64,000 nucleotides of DNA from Candidatus Heimdallarchaeota archaeon. GTDB taxonomy: Archaea > Asgardarchaeota > Heimdallarchaeia > Hodarchaeales > Hodarchaeaceae. Within the stretch, counting starts at the first letter, position 1. Every line of letters starts with the position of its first letter. The stretch spans positions 821,057 to 885,056 of the forward strand of contig CP070695.1 in the NCBI GenBank assembly GCA_020353515.1, given 5' to 3'. Below are positions 9,016-16,512 of the stretch, piece after piece. Both the position numbers and the translations under genes were made by a program. The notes under the pieces are model-generated. The model was not told where the DNA came from. It searched no databases and saw nothing but the letters and a program-made list of their open reading frames with translations.

Positions 9016-9483
9016 TTAGAATTGTTTCATCATCTGATAACCAGTATCTGTGGTTTGAACCACCTCATAACCTACTGATTCATAAAGATACTTAGCAATT
9101 TTATTCTGTTTGAAAACATGGAGAGCTATTTTATTCAAACCAGATAATTTAACCTCTTTTTCTAATAATAATAGAGCCTGTTTTGCAAATCCTTTTCGCC
9201 TAAATTCTTCAAAAATGACAAGATCAGCGATGAGAAAAGCATCTTTCATAAATGATTCGGGAGAAGGCCAAAACCAGATATACCCGACTCTCTCACTAAA
9301 ATTTGTAGTTATAAAAGAAAAGAATCGATTAGGAGTTTTGAATCCTTGAGGAAGAGACCTACCATAAGCCAGTTCAGCTTGTTTCAATCCGTCCTCGAAA
9401 TTAAATTTAAAAAGTTCAGAAAGTTCCTTAGCGACGACTTTTACTCGTTGAGAATATATTTTCTGGAAATCATCCTCATTCAT
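9016..9483 (-). CDS. GNAT-family N-acetyltransferase
   Basis: 155 residues with the GNAT core: a strand IADLVIFEEFRRKGFAKQAL holds motif A (the R-R-K-G-F-A acetyl-CoA pyrophosphate loop), followed by LNKIALHVFKQNKIAKYLYESVGYEVV (motif B with the N-x-x-A-x-x-L-Y-x-x-x-G-Y signature). The N-terminal 60 residues are less typical. The acceptor is unknown. It lies between the DUF3795 gene and the UbiA-type gene in a tightly spaced minus-strand series. Confidence 0.85.
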   Translation of the reverse strand: MNEDDFQKIYSQRVKVVAKELSELFKFNFEDGLKQAELAYGRSLPQGFKTPNRFFSFITTNFSERVGYIWFWPSPESFMKDAFLIADLVIFEEFRRKGFAKQALLLLEKEVKLSGLNKIALHVFKQNKIAKYLYESVGYEVVQTTDTGYQMMKQF

Positions 9484-9545
9484 TTTTTCAAAATGGATTA
9501 TATTAACCAGCCCGTTCAGTCTTTCCTGTTAATCACAGGTTAATG

Positions 9546-9893
9546 TTAGTTACGTAACTTATCTAATGTACTTTTAGCTTGAGGAGATTTAATTTGGGTC
9601 CATAGCTTTTCAAGCTTTTCAGCACAGGGATAATCACGGCAATCTGCACATGTATTTATACTTCTCTCCATCGCACAATTTCGCACAAAACATGTCGAGC
9701 AAAATTCAATAAGTTCACCATCCGAGTGACAACCGTCACAATTAATTTGGTCAGGTTCTACATTAAAACCATGGCTTGACCAACTTTTTGCTGTCTTTAT
9801 GCGAAGCTCGTGATCATCTTTTCGTTTTGCGATGTATGCAGGACAATTAACGCAATCCAAACCACAAAATGCAATAGGTTGTTCCATTTTCAA
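9546..9893 (-). CDS. DUF3795-type cysteine-rich protein
   Basis: 115 residues opening with AFCGLDCVNCPAYIAK and carrying further pairs in INCDGCHSDG, CSTCFVRNCA and CADCRDYPC. That spacing is the pattern of DUF3795, a family of small archaeal and bacterial proteins presumed to bind metal. Function unproven. First gene of the minus-strand DUF3795-GNAT-UbiA series. Confidence 0.78.
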   Translation of the reverse strand: MKMEQPIAFCGLDCVNCPAYIAKRKDDHELRIKTAKSWSSHGFNVEPDQINCDGCHSDGELIEFCSTCFVRNCAMERSINTCADCRDYPCAEKLEKLWTQIKSPQAKSTLDKLRN

Positions 9894-10075
9894 TCCTCTA
9901 AACTCATTATAATTTTGATACTAAAATATCAATGGAATGTATAACCCCTTTCGATTTTTCGTGTTTAATAGTTTGTGATTAAGGCAAGAATTATGAGGTG
10001 ATCTGCTTTAAATTCAATATCCTCTACTATTAATACAAAAATACTTTAATATTGAGAGAAGAACAAGATAGAAGA

Positions 10076-13000
10076 TCACGAGCAATTTACACAGCGAGCG
10101 ACTACTTCTTCATTTTTTATCTTGACTTTGACCCGACCACATTCGTTACAGACCAGAGCTTGACACTTTTTACAATTGGACATGTGATCAGGACAGAAAT
10201 TTTTGCTACAACCATCGCAAATCTTGGCAGTACTCTTGCCTTCAATTTGACCACACTCAGGACAGGTGAACAGATAATCAGATTCACATTCTTTACAGAC
10301 AGGTTTTTGCTCAGTATGTCCCATTTTGTATGGAAATTTTTCACTAAAGCCTTTTCCACAGACAACACAATTCCAAGAGTGATCGTTACATAGGATTCCA
10401 CCTGTTGATTCGTCAACAACCCCACAAGCAGTGCACAATGGCTTCTTGCAGACAATACATTCTTGTGAATGATCAATACAAGCTTTCTTTCCACAATCTG
10501 AACAGAACGTAATATGTTCGCTGCAGAACGTTTTTAAACATTCTAAACAGACAAAAATAGGAGGAGATATTTCTGCTTCTAACAAAGCCTGATAGTAATT
10601 TTCAGTACTGATCTGTTGTCCACATCCATCACATGTGATGTCTGCATTCCCATTGTATAAGTTTAAATTTATTATAAGCTTCTTTTCCAGGCCCTCTTCT
10701 GTAGTTTCATTTTTTATTGTAGTTGGCACTAAAAGTCTAGGAATCCAGTAAATAGCTTTTTCAGAGATGGAAACATCGGCTTTTCCTGGACGAAGAAAAT
10801 CTTGAGGAACCCCTCTTGACTTTAACTTTGCAATTGCTTGATGGAATTCTTCATAAGCTGCTTCTTGCTCCTTCATTAAGTCTTGTCGTTGACTTTCTAT
10901 CTCTTTAATTTGGTCACGGAAATCTCGAATTTTTTCTTCGTGTCTTGTAATTTTAGTTTCACTAGATTCGATTGAGCGCTCAGTTGCTTTACTTGATTTC
11001 CCTTCAGCATCACGAGCACGTTTCTCTGCTTGGAGATTTTCCAACCTTATCATTGTTTCATCTAATTTTCGGCTCTCTTTTTCCCTTCTTTCTTCTACAC
11101 GACCAATTTGTGTTGATATCTTTGATAATTCTTTTCTTACTTTTCTTCCAGCTAATTTCTCAACTTCATTCTTTTCAAACTCTCGTAATTGATGATGATA
11201 TATCGCCTCTGCTTCTCTAAAGGGATTCTGGGTAAAATACCAAATAATATTATCTGGTAATTTTGTAATTATTTCCTTATCAAGTTTATAAAACTGCACA
11301 CCATCCATAGGTTGGATTGATAGATCATTTGGCGGCAAAGATGATGCGTGAATTCCCTCAATCGTAGTTGCATTCCACTCTATCTTTCTACTTAAATCAA
11401 ATGATCGAATCATCTCTTCAGTGATTTCTACAGGAAACTCAAGTGACCCCTCTTTGATTCCCCGCTTAATGTTAATTTTAGTTGTGCTATAATAGAGAGG
11501 TGAATAGAAATTCGTTGCTTTTCCAAACTGCACAGAAAAACCATCTATATTGGGATCCCCACTGACGCTCAATCTATCGAAAATAATGATATCGCGTTGT
11601 TTTCCCTTTATAGGGATTTTAGGATTAAGAAATCGTTCAGTAATTTTCCCCGTTGCTGGTTTCTTTTTACTGAATTCAAATTCTATTTCTGGTGCTTCTT
11701 CTACTACCTCAGCTTTAACAACCTTTTTTGACTTTTCTTTCTTCTTGGGTTTTGGTGGTCTAAGTGTTAAAACTCTAATCTCGTTGTCTGTCAAAGGACC
11801 CTTGTGGAGACTTAGTAACCATCGAGTCTTTAGTCTATTCACTCCATATTTCGGATTATACATGATAAAATTGCCTGGTTTTAATGCCCGTATTTGTCCC
11901 ATAAGTTTAGAGAATTCTTGTGGTGTTCCACCTGCTCCTTCAAAAACTGGTTTTAATGCTCCTTCGACTTTCGCAATATCCTGATTCGTAGCTAACCTTC
12001 CCAAAACCCAGGTTGCAATATTGGAAAGACCACGATAATCTAGATCTCCAGGATTTTGTGTGGCTAACACACAACCTAAACCTGCTGCTCGTGCTTGTTT
12101 CAGAATTATTAATAATGCGGTTTTGGAAGGTGGACTTAATGAACCAGCTGGCATGAACCCGTACAGTTCGTCAAAATACAAGATAGCTCGTAATCGACTG
12201 GTTCCTCCCTTTGACCACACCCACCGTTGTACCTCTCCTAGTATTTCAGCAACAAAATTACTCTTCTCATCAGCATCGGTGATCTTCCGAAGGTCAAACA
12301 CAATTATCGGAGTTTTGTTCTTTTTCTTTGCTAATCCTATTAACTTCTCGAAATCTAAATCTACTCCAGGTACCGCCCTAACCATAAGCGCATTGATGTT
12401 CCTCGCCAATTCTGATCGTTTAGTATTAGAAATAAATTTATCAACTTCTAATGAACCGACCTTTTCAAATGGTGGGTTTTGAATACCCTCTATGAGTTGA
12501 TCCAGTTCCACATTCTTTTGCTTACCTTTCTCCCAAGAGTTTCTGATAAGGTTACTAAGAAAAATTACTCTATTATCGGTTGAAGAGCTCGTCCCAATAC
12601 CACAACGAGAGAGTAATAATTGAATTTTCAGATCTAATGCGCTTAAAAGAGCATCAGGAGATTCGACCATCAATTCATCATAGTTAGGAGGTTTTTCAAA
12701 GCTGGGAGTCAAGGATATTTGGACACCCGCGGAATTTTTGGGAGTAATAAGAATGACTGCCACCTTATCAGAGAAATCTTTCTCAACTTCTACATATTCA
12801 TCCCCATACGAATCTTCCAGTTTATCCTGATAAAGCTCAATCCATTCTTCAGCTATTTGTCCTGGGTCTCCACCCCCACGATCTTCCGCTTCTACTTCAG
12901 CATGAACTAGTAATTTATCTTTAGTGAACTCACCAAGGCCAATACCTAATGCTCCAATATCCCCCTTGGGATCAACTGCAATAATAGGAATGTCCGCTCT

Positions 13001-13165
13001 GATTGCTTCTTCTACAATTGACTTACATACAACAGTTTTCCCAGAACCACTTGCCCCAAGAATAGCTGCATGAGTTAAAAAGGTAGTACTTGGTATTTTA
13101 AACTGCTCCTCCCCGATTCTTCCTAGATAAAACTCTGGATCTGACATATCAACACCATTTATCAC
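10076..13165 (-). CDS. HerA-like ATPase with coiled coil and large cysteine-rich zinc-finger tail
   Basis: 1,029 residues. Residues about 1-460 form a HerA/VirB4-type motor: Walker A GASGSGKT (37-44), VDPKGDIGALG, Walker B AILYFDELYGFMP, and sensor LGCVLATQNPGDLDY. A charged Lys/Pro/Glu linker (about 460-510) leads to a beta-rich middle part, then a long coiled coil (about 680-790). The last about 180 residues hold roughly 28 cysteines and several CxxxH units (FCSEH, ACIDH, LCNDH, FCPDH), resembling repeated B-box or treble-clef zinc fingers. HerA-type motors pump DNA or proteins as hexameric rings; in archaea some work with NurA, which is absent here. Start could also be Met7, which is preceded by a GGTG site. 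The gene faces away from the GTPase gene at 13414. Confidence 0.85.
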   Translation of the reverse strand: MINGVDMSDPEFYLGRIGEEQFKIPSTTFLTHAAILGASGSGKTVVCKSIVEEAIRADIPIIAVDPKGDIGALGIGLGEFTKDKLLVHAEVEAEDRGGGDPGQIAEEWIELYQDKLEDSYGDEYVEVEKDFSDKVAVILITPKNSAGVQISLTPSFEKPPNYDELMVESPDALLSALDLKIQLLLSRCGIGTSSSTDNRVIFLSNLIRNSWEKGKQKNVELDQLIEGIQNPPFEKVGSLEVDKFISNTKRSELARNINALMVRAVPGVDLDFEKLIGLAKKKNKTPIIVFDLRKITDADEKSNFVAEILGEVQRWVWSKGGTSRLRAILYFDELYGFMPAGSLSPPSKTALLIILKQARAAGLGCVLATQNPGDLDYRGLSNIATWVLGRLATNQDIAKVEGALKPVFEGAGGTPQEFSKLMGQIRALKPGNFIMYNPKYGVNRLKTRWLLSLHKGPLTDNEIRVLTLRPPKPKKKEKSKKVVKAEVVEEAPEIEFEFSKKKPATGKITERFLNPKIPIKGKQRDIIIFDRLSVSGDPNIDGFSVQFGKATNFYSPLYYSTTKINIKRGIKEGSLEFPVEITEEMIRSFDLSRKIEWNATTIEGIHASSLPPNDLSIQPMDGVQFYKLDKEIITKLPDNIIWYFTQNPFREAEAIYHHQLREFEKNEVEKLAGRKVRKELSKISTQIGRVEERREKESRKLDETMIRLENLQAEKRARDAEGKSSKATERSIESSETKITRHEEKIRDFRDQIKEIESQRQDLMKEQEAAYEEFHQAIAKLKSRGVPQDFLRPGKADVSISEKAIYWIPRLLVPTTIKNETTEEGLEKKLIINLNLYNGNADITCDGCGQQISTENYYQALLEAEISPPIFVCLECLKTFCSEHITFCSDCGKKACIDHSQECIVCKKPLCTACGVVDESTGGILCNDHSWNCVVCGKGFSEKFPYKMGHTEQKPVCKECESDYLFTCPECGQIEGKSTAKICDGCSKNFCPDHMSNCKKCQALVCNECGRVKVKIKNEEVVARCVNCS

Positions 13166-13413
13166 ATTGAAAAGATAAAATATTGATTAGTTTAATTTAA
13201 GAATTAGTAATCCGAAATTACATAAAGTAAGCTGCTAAATAAACTTTATCAACTTGAGTTTATTGATCATATGATATATTAAAAAATTGCTCTTAATTAA
13301 TGCTAGAGTAATTAAAAGATACTCAAGTCCCTCAATAATGCGTTAAAGTATTAGTTATCAAACCAACAGACTCTTCTGCGGACGTAAATCACACAAGGAT
13401 AGGTCAGACTATA

Positions 13414-13995
13414 ATGGTAAACGTTGGAATCCTAGGTACGATGAATTGTGGCAAGACATCGGTCTTCGTTTCATTCATGAATTCCTTAGCATCATCTGAT
13501 GAGAAGATCATTGCTGGTGCTCCAGGTGGCCCAGAAATGTACACAACGCAGACAGTTGATTTCATCAGATTTACTTCTAAGGGGTTTATACATGTTTTAT
13601 ATGGAACTGGGGGACACCAGACCCCTATCACTGATTATTATCGTGTTTACGTTCTAAGAAATGCTAATCGATTTCTTTGTATGTTTGATCTAAGCGAAGA
13701 TCTTGAAGAACAATTCAAATTTTATCGTGGATTCGAAATTCCAACCAAAGCAATTGTTGTTTATCTGAATAAGTATGATCTAGCTCCTGAAAACTTAAAA
13801 AACTACCAAGAAAAAGTTAGTTCATTCTTCATTGATGAACAGAAAAAACTCGTCAGAGATATATTCCCGACAGTTGCATTAAGAACTGTCGATGAGGAAC
13901 ACGAAGAATATAAACAAAATTGTCTAAAAGGGATATTAAGTTTGTGTGATTTTGATCGAGATGCTTCCGCTTTCGATGTCTGGGAAGGACAATAA
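13414..13995 (+). CDS. Divergent P-loop GTPase (MglA/Ras superfamily-like)
   Basis: 193 residues. G1 is GTMNCGKTS (about 8-16) and G4 is YLNKYDL (NKxD). The region expected to hold G3 (DxxG) reads VLYGTGGHQTP, lacking the aspartate as in some MglA-like and Rag-like GTPases. No clear G5 and no prenylation-type tail. It therefore probably binds GTP but may use a different switch or hydrolysis mechanism. It starts a plus-strand series with the tandem winged-helix gene (30 bases between) and the amidohydrolase/ligase pair, and is divergent from the HerA-like gene. Partner and pathway unknown. Confidence 0.78.
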   Translation: MVNVGILGTMNCGKTSVFVSFMNSLASSDEKIIAGAPGGPEMYTTQTVDFIRFTSKGFIHVLYGTGGHQTPITDYYRVYVLRNANRFLCMFDLSEDLEEQFKFYRGFEIPTKAIVVYLNKYDLAPENLKNYQEKVSSFFIDEQKKLVRDIFPTVALRTVDEEHEEYKQNCLKGILSLCDFDRDASAFDVWEGQ

Positions 13996-14025
13996 AAACC
14001 TAGAAACTACAGAGGATCAGATGTT

Positions 14026-14940
14026 ATGACTTCTGAAGAAGAAGATCCTTTTACTAAGCTTGTCGAAACACTCACAGTTTTGGAGAATTATAATCGAGCT
14101 CTCTGTCTTATAGCAGTATATTTAGGCCAAAGGGCTGACCAGAATACAGTTCAAGGAATTACAGATATTTTTTCAGCACTTTTAGGGAAGGAGGCGACTG
14201 CAACACCTGCAAAAGTAAGAGGTTTGATAACCTCTCTAGTTAATGTTGGCATTCTTGAACGTGAAAGAGTTAAAATGATTAGCTCAACTAAGGTTTCTTT
14301 CCATTCCATTAGTCCATTGGGTCTTATTGCTTTATTATACGTTCTCATCATGTATCTAATTAAAGATCCAATGCACGGGGTAGAATGGGAAAACTTAATG
14401 TTTGTGGGATATATTTCTAGTGATCGGGAGGAAAATCTTGTTCGTTTCTTAAACAATTCAATCATAGAGAGTAATAGAACAACAGAGAGATTCTGGACAT
14501 CCCTAAAAAGTGGAAAAGAACCGAAAAAAATTAGGATGAGTAAACCACTAGATCTTGATATCATTAAAACCTTCAGTGGTAAAGGCGGGATTAATACGTT
14601 CAAAATTTTAGAAGAACTCATGTGGGATCACCTGAATCTAAATACTGGACTTTCCCAAAATGAGATAGCAAGTCATTTTGAAGGTTCAATAACAAGTAAT
14701 CTTAATAGATTGGCTCCATTTGCCTTGGTGGAACAACTAGAAAAAACAAAATATTATAGATTATCATCTTTAGGCGTTCTTATTTTGCCAGTTTTTGCCT
14801 TAATGATTAAAGCATTATCAGTTGATCAGTCTATATTCCAATCAATGTTAACAAAAAAAGTAACCTCAGAAGATCATCCGTGGATTGTATTGATACGTCA
14901 AGCACGTCTTTTTTTCAAGAATTTATATCAGATACCGTAA
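14026..14940 (+). CDS. Tandem winged-helix-like protein, unknown
   Basis: 304 residues. Two similar units can be seen: a helical winged-helix-like segment (about 50-95) ending in HSISPLGLIALLYVLIMYLI, and another (about 205-250, SQNEIASHFEGSITSNLNRL) ending in RLSSLGVLILPVFALMIKAL. In each, the wing is followed by S-x-LG and a strongly hydrophobic helix, which suggests an internal duplication and perhaps membrane contact. A good ribosome site (AGAGGATCAGATGTT) precedes the ATG. It sits 30 bases after the GTPase gene and could be its effector or adaptor, but this is inference from position only. Confidence 0.6.
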   Translation: MTSEEEDPFTKLVETLTVLENYNRALCLIAVYLGQRADQNTVQGITDIFSALLGKEATATPAKVRGLITSLVNVGILERERVKMISSTKVSFHSISPLGLIALLYVLIMYLIKDPMHGVEWENLMFVGYISSDREENLVRFLNNSIIESNRTTERFWTSLKSGKEPKKIRMSKPLDLDIIKTFSGKGGINTFKILEELMWDHLNLNTGLSQNEIASHFEGSITSNLNRLAPFALVEQLEKTKYYRLSSLGVLILPVFALMIKALSVDQSIFQSMLTKKVTSEDHPWIVLIRQARLFFKNLYQIP

Positions 14941-15102
14941 TCGTGGAACTAAACATCTGAATTTAATCAAAGAATTGATTTAAGCTAAAAGAAAAAAAAT
15001 CCTCGACTTCAACAAATTTAATTAATTGTCGGGTAAAAGACTTTTTCTGTCGCAAAGATTATCCCATCTATACTGATAAAGTAATCTAGGCTGTGATACA
15101 AC

Positions 15103-16512
15103 ATGATTGTTGTCTTAGATGAACATGACTCACCATTTCATCTTCCCCTTGTGGATTTTCATACCCACATAGGCAGAGTTAAGATTGAAACTACAAAAGG
15201 GGCTTCTCAAAGAGTAAATCGTCCTCAGGATATTATCAACCTTTATGAAAAACTGCAGTATGAGATACATAGGCGTATTTCTCAAGACCAATCAAAATAT
15301 TATGTTACTCTACCTAAAACAGAAGAACTTTCACAACCTTTACTCCCTGTTGTGCAGAGACTACTAGAATTAAATAGCACAAAAGGTAGAGGATGGATCG
15401 TAGATCACATAGTCTGCTTTCCTTTCAACGATATTTTTCATAAAAAGACATCACCAAAATTTATTAAAAGTAATAAGTATGTACGTCATCAAACTCAATC
15501 TTTCGACTTTTCTTTTCGGTTTATTCCATTTTGTAGAGTAGATGTAACTGATGAAGGAGCCTCCGATGAGGTTAAGAACTCTGTTGCCTTAGGAATGAGA
15601 GGATTGAAACTCCATCCAATGTCACAAGGTTGGATTGAGAATATAGTGTCAAACAATTGTAAAGAAGTTTTGCAAACAGCTGGAGATCTCTCAATACCCA
15701 TTATTTTCGATGTTCCTAATAAGGGAGTAGCCGTAGACATCACTAAAATCGCAGATGAAGCTCGTGAAGAGGTTGAATATCCGATTAATGTTATCCTAGG
15801 TCATTCTGCTTTTGATTATAACTCGGAAGAAATCTTTGAATGCTTGGGAAAAGATGGAATGTTTGCTGAGACATCAGGAATGAGAGGAAAAGATGTTGAG
15901 ATCTACTTCAACAATGTTGTAAAGGTAGATGGATGGGAAGAGAAGTTACTATTTGGAACAGATTCAAATTACTTTGGTGTCTTACAAGCAGCCGATTTTA
16001 TTACTTTTCTTCTATCTTGGAAATTCAAAGAGCTTGTTGAAAGCAATGGCTCAGATATTAACCCATTAACGGCAGCTGCAAAAATACTCGGTGGAAATGC
16101 TTTAAGAATTATCCTTCCTTCTTGGATTCAGAATAAGCAGGATCCTTCAAAATCACGCCGTTCGCGCTCTAAAGGATATTTAACTGATTTATCATTATTG
16201 AAATCAAATCTGAAAAAAATTTTGGCAGAAGAGAATACAACAGGAACCATCGATCTCGCTAAACCAGAAAACAAAGAGTATTCAGTTCAAGTCCTGTCTA
16301 TCGGACAATTAGACCGAAAATTCTCTTATATTCTTGAAACTAAGGACAGTTATCAAAAAATTAAACTCAGTCCAATATCTAATCTTAATAGAATCAGTGA
16401 TTTATCTATAAAAACTTTAAATCCAGTCGAATTGGTTTCTAAATCGTGGAGAAGAATACCACGTTTAAAAGAACAAACCTTTCTTGAATTATTAAATGGG
16501 GGAAATGTATGA
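15103..16512 (+). CDS. Amidohydrolase (Amidohydro_2-type metal-dependent hydrolase)
   Basis: 469 residues. Metal-site motifs of the TIM-barrel amidohydrolase superfamily: DFHTHIG (about 18-24), MRGLKLHPMSQGW, VILGHSAFDY, and the catalytic aspartate in LLFGTDSNYFG. The barrel ends near residue 340; the last about 120 residues form an extension with a basic Ser/Arg patch (KSRRSRSKGY) not typical of the family. Likely a C-N bond hydrolase or a decarboxylase-like relative, substrate unknown. Its TGA overlaps the ATG of the next gene (ATGA), so it is translationally coupled to the GCS2-like ligase, suggesting that the two act on the same compound. Confidence 0.78.
   Translation: MIVVLDEHDSPFHLPLVDFHTHIGRVKIETTKGASQRVNRPQDIINLYEKLQYEIHRRISQDQSKYYVTLPKTEELSQPLLPVVQRLLELNSTKGRGWIVDHIVCFPFNDIFHKKTSPKFIKSNKYVRHQTQSFDFSFRFIPFCRVDVTDEGASDEVKNSVALGMRGLKLHPMSQGWIENIVSNNCKEVLQTAGDLSIPIIFDVPNKGVAVDITKIADEAREEVEYPINVILGHSAFDYNSEEIFECLGKDGMFAETSGMRGKDVEIYFNNVVKVDGWEEKLLFGTDSNYFGVLQAADFITFLLSWKFKELVESNGSDINPLTAAAKILGGNALRIILPSWIQNKQDPSKSRRSRSKGYLTDLSLLKSNLKKILAEENTTGTIDLAKPENKEYSVQVLSIGQLDRKFSYILETKDSYQKIKLSPISNLNRISDLSIKTLNPVELVSKSWRRIPRLKEQTFLELLNGGNV

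Noticed and set aside
11550-12482. Long open frames on the plus strand opposite the HerA-like gene
   Set aside because: They lie wholly antisense to a well-supported gene and have no domain or start site of their own.
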